Under the pieces are notes generated by a model. That model was not told the origin of the DNA. It ran no database searches and worked only from the letters and a program-made list of their open reading frames with translations. This document shows, piece by piece, positions 25,594-34,405 of a DNA stretch of 64,000 nt. Position numbers and translations under genes: made by a program. Source of the DNA: an uncultured Bacteroides sp. (GTDB lineage Bacteria; Bacteroidota; Bacteroidia; Bacteroidales; Bacteroidaceae). How positions within the stretch are numbered: the stretch's first letter is position 1; the number at the start of each line of letters is the position of its first letter. The stretch spans positions 248,001-312,000 of the forward strand of contig NZ_OY782855.1 in the NCBI RefSeq assembly GCF_963678425.1, given 5' to 3'.

Positions 25594-25846
25594 AATGTTT
25601 TTATTCGATTTAATTTCTTTGCCCAAAAGTAGGTTTGCTATAAATACTCTGCAAAAGTAATCGACGAATAACTTCTTTTTATCGTCGAAATACGAGACTT
25701 TAAGTATAAATATTGCGGAATTTTATTTTTTGTATAAAGTAGAGCAAATAGGTGAATCTGTAGATAAATAATAATGTTTGGTCTATTCTATTTTATTAGT
25801 ATTAGTATAGCTGTTTCTTTTGCATTCAAACTACTTCGAATAGATT

Positions 25847-27163
25847 ATGAAACAAATATTTTTTTTTATATCGCTAGTTTCTTTGTTATTATGCTCTTCA
25901 TGTAAAGATGAAACATCTACTTTGGGAGATAACTGGCTTGAATCGGACCTGAAAAACGTACAGGTTGATACCTGTACAGTCAAAATGAGTACTGTTTTAC
26001 TGGATTCTATTAATACTTCTGATAAAGACATTGCTCAGATTGGCTACTATGAGGATAGTATGTGGGGAAAAATATCATCCTCATCTTATATTGAATATAG
26101 ACCTGCTACCATAAGCCGGAATGAAAATAATACTTATTCTTTTGATTCGTTGACCATTTCTTTGAAATGCAATGGTGAGTATGTTGGAGATACACTTGCT
26201 CCTTTAAAAATACAATTGCATGAGCTTACAGATAATATAACTTTGAATCAAAGTGGGTATTTATTCAATAATTCGAATGTTGGATATAATCCGGTTCCTT
26301 TTTCTACTATTACTGTACGGCCAAAACCTAAATGGAAAAATTTGCTTGAATATAGAATTTCTGATGACCTTGGTAAGAAATGGTTCAACAAAATGCTTGA
26401 AGGTTCCACAGACTTTAGTTCTGCAGATAATTTTAGAAATTATTTTAAGGGAATAGCTTTTATTCCTGATGAAAGTAGTAGTAAATCTATTATAGGATTT
26501 GGCGTTAGTGATTCAAGCATGTGTATTACTCTTTATTATCATCAGATAGGCGAGTCTTTGACTAGCTCAACCGTTAAAATAACTCCAACTACTCCTCAAT
26601 TTAATAAAGTAAAGCATAACCGCGAAAATACTCCTTTACAATTATTTGATAAACAAACAACATTGTTGGAATCTGAAAAAACAAATAATATTTCATTTGT
26701 TCAGGGACTTACAGGCATTTATACTAAATTAGAATTTCCTTATTTAAATAATTTGCTGCTTGAAGGGCAGATGGTTAGTATTGAGTCTGCAAAACTTTAC
26801 TTGTATCCTGTGACGGGAACTTATAGCTATTTAAATCCTTTGCCACCTAGTTTGTCTCTTTATCAGGCTGATGAAAATAATGTAACTGAAAGTCAGGTTA
26901 AAGATATTTTAGGCACATCAGTACAAACTGGTAGCCTTATAGAAGATGGGGAATTCCATGTAAATACTTACTATTCTTTTGATCTTACTAGCTTTATGCA
27001 AACCAATCTAGGTAAATTAGGTATTAACAGAAAGAATCTTCAATTAGTATTACCTGAAGATAAGATAAATACGACCTTTCAGAATGTGGTTTTTGGAGAC
27101 ATGAAACATCCTCAAAGCAAGGTTAAGCTATCTATTCTTTATAAGGTATACAAAACAAATTAG
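25847..27163 (+). CDS. DUF4270 family lipoprotein
   Basis: A 438-residue lipoprotein with lipobox 'LLCSSC' (Cys19) and the acidic/serine N-terminus 'KDETSTLGDNWL' seen in DUF4270 proteins of Bacteroidetes. The body is beta-rich with repeats of 'DSLTISLKCNGEYVGDTLAPLKIQLHEL' type, like surface adhesin or cell-wall domains. It diverges from the Kelch lipoprotein gene and precedes an outer-membrane protein by 15 bases. The biochemical role is unknown. Confidence 0.75.
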   Translation: MKQIFFFISLVSLLLCSSCKDETSTLGDNWLESDLKNVQVDTCTVKMSTVLLDSINTSDKDIAQIGYYEDSMWGKISSSSYIEYRPATISRNENNTYSFDSLTISLKCNGEYVGDTLAPLKIQLHELTDNITLNQSGYLFNNSNVGYNPVPFSTITVRPKPKWKNLLEYRISDDLGKKWFNKMLEGSTDFSSADNFRNYFKGIAFIPDESSSKSIIGFGVSDSSMCITLYYHQIGESLTSSTVKITPTTPQFNKVKHNRENTPLQLFDKQTTLLESEKTNNISFVQGLTGIYTKLEFPYLNNLLLEGQMVSIESAKLYLYPVTGTYSYLNPLPPSLSLYQADENNVTESQVKDILGTSVQTGSLIEDGEFHVNTYYSFDLTSFMQTNLGKLGINRKNLQLVLPEDKINTTFQNVVFGDMKHPQSKVKLSILYKVYKTN

Positions 27164-27178
27164 TGAATATATTACATT

Positions 27179-28387
27179 ATGAATACGTCAAGATTACTGT
27201 CATTTATTCTTTTTCTCTCTGTTTTTTTTAATCTTTCGGCACAGAATAGTACAAATTCTCCTACTTCAATGTTTGGAATAGGAGATATCTCTACGGGGGA
27301 AGCCGGAAAATATGTTGGTATGGGCGGAGTGGGAATAGCTCTTCGTTCCGGTGATTTTCTGAACGGGTTAAATCCTTCTGCCCTAACAGCTTTGGATAGT
27401 ATGAAGTTTGTTTATGAAGCAGGAGCGAATCTGTCGTTGGAAAAATATTATTCAAGTGGAAAATCAACCTCTTCTGTAACAGGTAATGTTCGCAATCTTG
27501 GAATGGGTTGTCGAATTCTTCCTTCCTGGTATGCAGCAGTTGGGATAATTCCGTTAAGCAGTATGGGGTATGCGGTTACAATTGATCAGCAGGTAGAAGG
27601 AACCGATGGCAGTACTATTTCTTCTTTGTTCGAGGGGAGTGGTGGATTGTCTAAGATATATCTTTCCAATGCATTTAAGATTAACAAGAACTTTTCTTTA
27701 GGAGCAAATCTTTCTTATGTATTGGGAAATACAACGCAGTCTGAAGTTCAGGGAAATACTACCATAAAGGAAATATCTTATAAAAAGGCTTTTTATGCCG
27801 ACTTTGGAATGCAATACAATATGGCTTTGAGTAAAAAGTGGAATATGACATTGGGAGGAGTGTATGGCTTTAAGCAACAGTTGAATCTGAATAATGCGCT
27901 TACAGTAATTAATTCTTCAAACAGTGAAACACTTACAGAAAGCCTGCATCCAAAGTCTCAGTATCTCCCTCAGTTTTTCGGTGGCGGTGTTGCTTTGAAT
28001 AATAAACGGTTAACATTTACTGCTGATTATAAGTGTACGCAATGGTCTGTGATGAAATCATCAAATTCTTCTGTGAAATTCAATGATCAACAGCAGTTGA
28101 ACCTTGGAGCAGAGTTTCTCGCAGGTAACTTATTTGAAAATCCATGGCATTATATGATTGGAACTGGTTTTTCTAACTCTTATGTCGTTATTAAGGACAA
28201 AAAACCTTTAAATAGTTATATCAGCGCAGGCTTGGGTATCCCTGTGATGACTGGAAATCTCCTTTCTTTTGGTGTAAAATACAATACCCAAAGCGGATCA
28301 AATACCGGAACGCAAAGAGTGCAGAGCCTGTCTTTCTTTTTAAATCTGACGTTTAATGAACGTACTCCACGATCTAAAATATATTAA
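27179..28387 (+). CDS. Outer-membrane beta-barrel protein, FadL/PorV-like
   Basis: A 402-residue protein with an N-terminal signal peptide (ending 'NLSAQ') and alternating hydrophobic strands. The opening 'SMFGIGDISTGEAGKYVGMGGVGIALRS...LNGLNPSALTALDS' resembles outer-membrane proteins of the FadL/PorV kind in Bacteroidetes. It follows the DUF4270 gene by 15 bases and probably shares its transcript, giving a surface lipoprotein plus barrel pair. No substrate is known. Confidence 0.65.
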   Translation: MNTSRLLSFILFLSVFFNLSAQNSTNSPTSMFGIGDISTGEAGKYVGMGGVGIALRSGDFLNGLNPSALTALDSMKFVYEAGANLSLEKYYSSGKSTSSVTGNVRNLGMGCRILPSWYAAVGIIPLSSMGYAVTIDQQVEGTDGSTISSLFEGSGGLSKIYLSNAFKINKNFSLGANLSYVLGNTTQSEVQGNTTIKEISYKKAFYADFGMQYNMALSKKWNMTLGGVYGFKQQLNLNNALTVINSSNSETLTESLHPKSQYLPQFFGGGVALNNKRLTFTADYKCTQWSVMKSSNSSVKFNDQQQLNLGAEFLAGNLFENPWHYMIGTGFSNSYVVIKDKKPLNSYISAGLGIPVMTGNLLSFGVKYNTQSGSNTGTQRVQSLSFFLNLTFNERTPRSKIY

Positions 28388-28396
28388 GAATGGTTT

Positions 28397-29716
28397 CTAG
28401 AGATCTTTTAGTAGAATCTCGCTGTTTCTCTTTTGATATAAATCACGTGATTCAAGCAACGTGTGCCAGTGGTTCCTGAATTCTTCTTCTTTATCGATTT
28501 TAAAGTCTTCTGAACCATTGGTGTCAATCCGTTCCAACAATAGCGCAACATTAATTTTATTAATATCTATCGATGGCAGATACATAATGTTTTCACTTTT
28601 AGTATCTGCTATAGTTTCATGAACCAGATTGATTTCCTGTAGCAGGCCGAGGATACGGTTTGTCAACCTAATTGGAATTCTGTATTCTAAAGATATTTCT
28701 TCAGCGGAATACGGCATTTCACCTTTCTCAAAGCGTTTGCAGATAATTGACATAATAAGTATAGAAAGAAAATCTCTATATCGCCGGCTTATATTCTTTG
28801 CATCTTTTTCGAAATTGAAGTTCCTGATATTCTGTCCTGCATAGGTTAACTCTGCTCCAAACAGACAGATAGTCCATGAAATTTGAAGCCATAACAAAAA
28901 GAGAGGTATGGCGGCGAAGCTTCCGTATATAGCATTGTATTTTGTTACAGATATCTGTCCATTGATATATAGAAACTGGAAAGCTTGATAGGTAGTCCCG
29001 ACAATTATTCCTGAAATAAATGCATGCTTGAACTTAACTTTGGTATTTGGCATGAAAATATAAAGTGCTGTGAACATAAACCAAGTAAGTATAAATGGAA
29101 TCATTCGCACCAAAACCTTCATTACTGGCGCAAGCACAACAAAACCTTCCATACTTTTAATCATTGTGCTCATAAAAATAGTGAGCCCTCCTGAAACTAC
29201 AATCAAAATGGGTAAGAGCAGGAACATTGAAAAGTAATCTGTTATTTTTCTATATAGAGTACGTTGCTTTTTTACCTGCCATATATTATTAAAAGTAAGC
29301 TCAATGTTTGCTGTCAGATTGACAACTGTCCAGAGTAAAAGCACTAGACCAACTCCGACGAATATTCCGCTTTTAGTCTGTTTTAGATACGATTCAACAA
29401 AATTAAGAATAGTTTCCGTAGCAACTTCCTGACTTCCTAATCCGCTTCTTACTTGTTCTTCCATCATATGATCAAAACCAAATCCTCTGGCAATGGCGAA
29501 TAGAATTGCCAAAAGAGGGACGATGGATAGAAGTGTGCTATAGGTCAATGCAGATGCCTTGTCTGTTATGCGGTCTGTCGTAAAACGTCGTACAGCAAGG
29601 ATGATTGTTTTAATGATATTATAAAAGGAAAATTTTGCATGAGTTACTTCCGCTTCTGAAACCCGCCAGATGTCGTAAGTAATAAAGTTTAAGAATATCT
29701 TTATTTTCTTATTCAT
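28397..29716 (-). CDS. YihY/BrkB family inner-membrane protein
   Basis: A 439-residue protein with about six membrane segments in residues 50-300 and a C-terminal cytoplasmic tail of about 130 residues that looks like a winged helix ('YSAEEISLEYRIPIRLTNRILGLLQEINLV'). 'DKASALTYSTLLSIVPLLAILFAIARGFG' and 'FNNIWQV' are YihY-family signatures. The family was once thought to be RNase BN, a role since withdrawn; the function is unknown. It follows rnpB on the same strand. Confidence 0.85.
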   Translation of the reverse strand: MNKKIKIFLNFITYDIWRVSEAEVTHAKFSFYNIIKTIILAVRRFTTDRITDKASALTYSTLLSIVPLLAILFAIARGFGFDHMMEEQVRSGLGSQEVATETILNFVESYLKQTKSGIFVGVGLVLLLWTVVNLTANIELTFNNIWQVKKQRTLYRKITDYFSMFLLLPILIVVSGGLTIFMSTMIKSMEGFVVLAPVMKVLVRMIPFILTWFMFTALYIFMPNTKVKFKHAFISGIIVGTTYQAFQFLYINGQISVTKYNAIYGSFAAIPLFLLWLQISWTICLFGAELTYAGQNIRNFNFEKDAKNISRRYRDFLSILIMSIICKRFEKGEMPYSAEEISLEYRIPIRLTNRILGLLQEINLVHETIADTKSENIMYLPSIDINKINVALLLERIDTNGSEDFKIDKEEEFRNHWHTLLESRDLYQKRNSEILLKDL

Positions 29717-29758
29717 AGCTTTAATCAGGTATTATCAAAGTTTATAAAAAAGAAAAAA

Positions 29759-30120
29759 GCAGTCAACCTATAAGCCGAGTTCTGTACTTCATAAGTTAAA
29801 CAAATTAAGTGTCTGTCATTTATCTGGGCTTAATGTTGCCATTAAGCTCTAGCGGTCTACCCTCCGACATGGGGCGAGCAACCCTCATAGCGTCGGTTTA
29901 CATGACCTTACAACTCCTAAGACGTACGGCTCTCGTGTCACCACGAGACCGGTAGGCTCTTACCCCACCTTCTCACCCTTACCCCTCCGAAGAGAGGCGG
30001 TTATTTTCTTCTACGTTACTCTACCCTTGCGGACAGCTTTCTGTTAGGAAGTAGGATGCTCTGCGTTGCCCGGACTTTCCTCCCGCACAAAATGTGCGTG
30101 CGACAAACCGGTCGGCTGCT
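29759..30120 (-). ncRNA. rnpB: RNase P RNA, class A
   Basis: The minus strand begins with the P2/P3 region 'GCAGCCGACCGGTTTGTCGC' and contains the conserved 'GGAGGAAAGTCCGGGC' near its 5' end. It ends with 'ACAGAACTCGGCTTATAGGT', the strongly conserved 3' part. The length is about 360 nt. A CAAAAATA on the plus strand (30131-30138, TATTTTTG on minus) could be the -7 box. Exact ends are estimated to within a few bases. Confidence 0.95.
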
Positions 30121-30291
30121 TTTATTTGTGCAAAAATAATTAAAATAATTGGAAAATGAGTAATAAATGTACTGAAACTGCTTCATTGTTTCAGCATATT
30201 CTTCCATAATTATTCGATCATGTAAATATTCTCCTCATTTTTAGTCATTGTAAAGTTCAAAATCAAAAGAAATCAGAATTATCTGTCACCT

Positions 30292-30315
30292 TTCACTTTT
30301 TGTTCAAAAAGTGAA
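30292..30315. repeat. Isolated inverted repeat between rnpB and the NlpC/P60 gene
   Basis: TTCACTTTTT / AAAAAGTGAA with a 4-base loop: a 10-bp perfect stem of unknown role. I see nothing else in 30121-30488 except a TATCTTTG box at 30448-30455, likely the -7 element of the next gene. Confidence 0.4.
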
Positions 30316-30488
30316 CTGTTTGTAGATGTTCGTGAGGTGCAGACTTAAAATTAGCTATCTCTTTATCGCTCATTTTGAAACATTTGGAAAATTTAAAATT
30401 AAGTCTTAAAAAAACTAATAAAATGTATCTGTCAATAAAATAAATAATATCTTTGTGAATCAAGATAATCTTTATAATACCCATCGAA

Positions 30489-31694
30489 ATGAAAAAGCGT
30501 TTCTTTTTGTTTCTTATATTAATAACTGGAGTTATATTATATAGTTTTACTTCTGCGGGAAATCTTCCAAAACGTATTAAAAAGGTGGTTGAAGGTATTG
30601 AACAAAAGTATGTCCCTGATAAGCGGAATGCGGTGTTTGATCTTGAAATCAAAAAGAAAAGAAAAAAACTTATATTAAATGGTTTTACTTCAGTACCGGA
30701 AGCAAAAACTGAACTGATATCTACTTTTCTAAGTATAAATAGAAAGTACAAGATTGTTGATAACTTTCGTGTCTTGCCAGATAGTTCATTAGGTGAAAAC
30801 GTGTATGGTGTTGTGAATCTGTCTGTGGCCAATCTTCGCAGAAAAGTAAGTTTTGCAAGTGAAATGATGACGCAAGCTTTGCTGGGAACGCCAGTGAAGA
30901 TTTTGCAGGAAGAAGAATGGTATAGAGTTCAAACCCCAGACAGTTACGTATCTTGGGTAAATTCTTCCAGTATTTATCCTATGACGAAGAATGAGTTTAA
31001 TGCCTGGAATGCGGCTGATAAGATTGTTGTTACTTCTCATTACGGGTTTACTTATGAAAACCCCGATGTGAATTCCCAGACGGTGTCCGATGTGGTGAGC
31101 GGCAATATGCTGAAATTGGAAGGGACTGAAGGTGAGTTTTATAAGGTTTCATATCCGGACGGGAGAATGGCTTATCTGCTTAAGAGTGCAGGAATGCCTG
31201 AAAGTAAATGGATAAACAGAGATACTTTAAGCGCTTCAAGTATTATTACTACAGGGAAAACGTTAATGGGTGTTCCGTATCTGTGGGGAGGAATGTCAGC
31301 TAAAGGCTTGGACTGTAGTGGATTTGTAAGAACTGTGATGTTTCTTAACGGGATAATTTTACCTCGTGATGCTTCTCAGATGGTTAATGTAGGAGAAAAA
31401 ATCGATATGAGTAATGGATTTGGGAATCTGAAGCCCGGGGATTTATTATTTTTTGGAAAAAAAGCAACTCCAGAACAAAAAGAACGGATTATTCATGTGG
31501 CTATTTATCTGGGAAATCAGAAATTTATTCATTCTCAGGGATATGTACATATTAGTAGTTTTAATCCTGAGGACAAGGAGTTCGACAAATATAATCTTAA
31601 TCGGTTGGTTAGTGCAGTCCGTATTCTTGGACATCTCGAATCTGCAGGTATAAGTACCATTAAAACAAATCCATTCTATCAACCTCAATTATAA
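30489..31694 (+). CDS. NlpC/P60 cell-wall endopeptidase with SH3b domains
   Basis: A 401-residue exported cysteine peptidase, with an N-terminal hydrophobic signal (residues 5-22). About 220 residues with SH3b-like features follow ('GTPVKILQEEEWYRVQTPDSYVSWV'), then the NlpC/P60 domain (about 255-365) with Cys276 in 'GLDCSGFV' and His336 in 'HVAIYLG'. Related Bacteroides enzymes are gamma-D-glutamyl-L-diamino acid endopeptidases acting on murein peptides. The gene opens an operon with a dipeptide epimerase and a transglutaminase-like protein, consistent with murein-peptide recycling. Confidence 0.9.
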   Translation: MKKRFFLFLILITGVILYSFTSAGNLPKRIKKVVEGIEQKYVPDKRNAVFDLEIKKKRKKLILNGFTSVPEAKTELISTFLSINRKYKIVDNFRVLPDSSLGENVYGVVNLSVANLRRKVSFASEMMTQALLGTPVKILQEEEWYRVQTPDSYVSWVNSSSIYPMTKNEFNAWNAADKIVVTSHYGFTYENPDVNSQTVSDVVSGNMLKLEGTEGEFYKVSYPDGRMAYLLKSAGMPESKWINRDTLSASSIITTGKTLMGVPYLWGGMSAKGLDCSGFVRTVMFLNGIILPRDASQMVNVGEKIDMSNGFGNLKPGDLLFFGKKATPEQKERIIHVAIYLGNQKFIHSQGYVHISSFNPEDKEFDKYNLNRLVSAVRILGHLESAGISTIKTNPFYQPQL

Positions 31695-31706
31695 AACAGA
31701 AGACTT

Positions 31707-32861
31707 ATGGGTCAGGACAGAAGACAATTTCTCAAAAATGCCGCATTCGCAGCAATTGGCTCCGGATTGGCAATGCAAGATGTATTAGCCGGCGAATCAT
31801 CAAACTCTCTTTTTTCAATTAATAAACATACTCATTCAGGTAAAATGAAACTAACTTTTCGTCCGTATGATTTAAAACTGAAACATGTTTTTACAGTTGC
31901 AACTTATTCCCGAACTACAACTCCGGATGTACAAGTGGAAATTGAATATGATGGTATAACAGGTTATGGCGAAGCTTCTATGCCTCCTTATCTTGGAGAA
32001 TCGGTAGAGTCTGTTATGACTTTCCTCAAGAAAGTAAATCTGGAACAATTTAGCGATCCTTTTCAATTAGAAGATATATTAGCATATGTTGATGGAATTA
32101 TGCCTGGGAATACTGCGGCAAAAGCATCCGTTGATATTGCGCTTCACGATTTAGTTGGTAAATTGCTGAATGCTCCGTGGTACAAAATATGGGGACTCGA
32201 TAAAACAAAGGCTCCTTCCACAACTTATACTATTGGTATTGATACGGCCGATGTTGTGAAAGAGAAAACATTGGAAGTTGCCGACAAGTTCAATATTCTG
32301 AAAGTAAAATTAGGGCGGGAGAATGATAAAGAAATAATTAGTGCTATCCGTTCAGTAAGTCAGTTACCTATTTCTGTGGATGCCAATCAGGGATGGAAAG
32401 ACAAGCATCAGGCTCTGGATATGATTTTTTGGCTAAAAGAGCAGGGTATTGTGATGGTTGAACAACCTATGCCAAAAGCGCAACTTGATGATATTGCCTG
32501 GGTAACCCAACAAAGTCCGCTCCCTATTTTTGCTGATGAATCTCTTCAGAGATTGAGTGATGTGCCTAAATTAAAAGGAGCTTTCACCGGAATTAATATT
32601 AAGCTAATGAAGTGTACTGGCATGCGCGAAGCATGGAAGATGGTTACACTGGGAAAAGCTCTCGGCATGAAGATAATGGTGGGATGTATGACCGAAACTT
32701 CCTGTGCAGTCTCAGCTGCCGCTCAATTCTCTCCGGCTGTAGACTTTGCAGACCTGGATGGTAACCTGCTTATCTCAAACGATCTCTTTAAAGGAATGGA
32801 AGTAATAAAAGGTAAGATTACATTGAACGATCTTCCAGGTATAGGTATAAAGAAACTATAA
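31707..32861 (+). CDS. L-Ala-D/L-Glu epimerase, enolase superfamily
   Basis: A 384-residue member of the muconate-lactonising/enolase group. 'LKVKLG' (KxK base), 'SVDANQGW', 'MVEQPM' and 'FADESL' metal-binding residues and 'INIKLMKC' are present. The N-terminus 'DRRQFLKNAAFAAIGSG' is a twin-arginine (Tat) signal, so the enzyme is probably exported, unlike cytoplasmic enterobacterial YcjG. It lies 12 bases after the NlpC/P60 gene. I infer it epimerises L-Ala-D-Glu released by that peptidase. Confidence 0.88.
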   Translation: MGQDRRQFLKNAAFAAIGSGLAMQDVLAGESSNSLFSINKHTHSGKMKLTFRPYDLKLKHVFTVATYSRTTTPDVQVEIEYDGITGYGEASMPPYLGESVESVMTFLKKVNLEQFSDPFQLEDILAYVDGIMPGNTAAKASVDIALHDLVGKLLNAPWYKIWGLDKTKAPSTTYTIGIDTADVVKEKTLEVADKFNILKVKLGRENDKEIISAIRSVSQLPISVDANQGWKDKHQALDMIFWLKEQGIVMVEQPMPKAQLDDIAWVTQQSPLPIFADESLQRLSDVPKLKGAFTGINIKLMKCTGMREAWKMVTLGKALGMKIMVGCMTETSCAVSAAAQFSPAVDFADLDGNLLISNDLFKGMEVIKGKITLNDLPGIGIKKL

Positions 32862-32866
32862 GATTT

Positions 32867-34192
32867 ATGAAAAAAACGTGTTGGCTAGGTCTGTGCGGGA
32901 TGTTATTGCTTACGGGCTGTGCTTCCCGTTTAACAAAGAATGAAGATTCTCAACAGGAAAAGATGAATCGTACACAGATAGATTTCTCCAAGACAAAAGA
33001 ACAGGTTACTGAATATATCCGCAGGTATATACCTGATGTGACAGAGGGCCAGTTATTGCAATGGGAAAATGAAAAGTCTCTGGAATGCATGATTATCAAT
33101 GGGAAGAAAATGTATTTCAATAATGCCACACCCAATCTTTTTCGTATCAATAAAGAAGCGATTGCTATAAAGCGTGCAAAGGATGGGTTAGAGCTGGATG
33201 GTAAAGACAAAGTAAACTCAACTCATGTTCCTCAGGTAGTAAGTGAAGCAAAAGCGAATCGTGCAACTATAGTTCATCCGGTAAGAATGCGGGTAAAGTA
33301 CACTTTGACTGTAAAACCCAATGTTGTACCTGAAGGAGAAATTATCCGTTGCTGGTTGCCTTTCCCCCGTACTGACCAACCTCGGCAGACTGATGTAAAG
33401 TTGCTTAGTACCAGTGATAAAAAATATACCCTTGCTCCGGTTAATTGTAAGCATTCCACTTTATATATGGAAAAGAAGCAGGAAAAAGATAGACCTACCA
33501 TCTTTTCTGCGGAATATGAATATACTTCCAGTGCAGAATGGCATTCACTGAAACCGGAAGATATCCTGCCATATAATAAAAACACCTCTTTATATAAGGT
33601 ATATACCAGCGAAAGAGAATCGCATATTCGTTTTACACCGCGAATAAAAGAACTAGCTCAACAGTTAGTAGGGGATGAGAAGAATCCGCTCCTGAAAGTG
33701 AAGCGTATTTACGAATGGATAAACAATATACCTTGGGCATCGGCACGCGAATACTCCACATTGGATAACATTCCAGAATATGTACTTGATAATAAACATG
33801 GTGATTGCGGGCAAGTGAGTTTACTCTTTATTACCTTAGCAAGGTATTGTGGTATTCCTGCAAAGTTTCAAAGTGGATTTATGATGCATCCGGGAGGGAA
33901 AAATATGCATGACTGGGCTCAGGTTTATTTTGAAGGCATTGGGTGGATACCAGTGGATCAGTCTTTCGGACTCTTTCCATCAGTAAATGAAGATGAAAAA
34001 TATTTCTTTATGACAGGTATCGATTCTTATCGCATGATTGTTAATGACGACTATTCCTGTTCTCTTTATCCTCGCAAAAAATATTCTCGAAGTGAAAATG
34101 TAGATTTTCAGCGGGGAGAGGTGGAATGGAGAAATGGCAATCTCTATTTTAATCAATGGAATTGGAATTTGGATATAGAATATCTGAAATAA
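32867..34192 (+). CDS. Transglutaminase-like lipoprotein
   Basis: A 441-residue protein with a lipoprotein signal (lipobox 'LLTGC', Cys18). Its C-terminal transglutaminase core carries Cys in 'HGDCGQVSLLFITLARYCGIPA', His in 'MHDWAQVY' and Asp in 'WIPVDQSFG'. The N-terminal half is beta-rich without known motifs. The gene starts five bases after the epimerase gene. I infer it processes murein or peptide substrates in the same operon; it could equally be a protease. Confidence 0.85.
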   Translation: MKKTCWLGLCGMLLLTGCASRLTKNEDSQQEKMNRTQIDFSKTKEQVTEYIRRYIPDVTEGQLLQWENEKSLECMIINGKKMYFNNATPNLFRINKEAIAIKRAKDGLELDGKDKVNSTHVPQVVSEAKANRATIVHPVRMRVKYTLTVKPNVVPEGEIIRCWLPFPRTDQPRQTDVKLLSTSDKKYTLAPVNCKHSTLYMEKKQEKDRPTIFSAEYEYTSSAEWHSLKPEDILPYNKNTSLYKVYTSERESHIRFTPRIKELAQQLVGDEKNPLLKVKRIYEWINNIPWASAREYSTLDNIPEYVLDNKHGDCGQVSLLFITLARYCGIPAKFQSGFMMHPGGKNMHDWAQVYFEGIGWIPVDQSFGLFPSVNEDEKYFFMTGIDSYRMIVNDDYSCSLYPRKKYSRSENVDFQRGEVEWRNGNLYFNQWNWNLDIEYLK

Positions 34193-34405
34193 CTTTTGTT
34201 AAATGCTTTCTTGTCATGCACTATTCTAATGAATGTAAATTTGTCAGTCTTTGCCGTTAAGTGCTGTTAAGTGCTTTATTTCACTGTTAAAATATAGTAA
34301 AGATGACTGACAATATGAATAATTGATTGATTTTTGTTATTAATTTAACGTCGTAAATGTTAAACAAAAACAAGATATTAACAATTTAAATCAAAGAAAA
34401 ATAGT

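Noticed and set aside
30016..30207. 63-codon frame
   Set aside because: It lies within the RNase P RNA.
30293..30832. 179-codon minus-strand frame
   Set aside because: It is antisense to the start of the NlpC/P60 gene, which has clear domain motifs.
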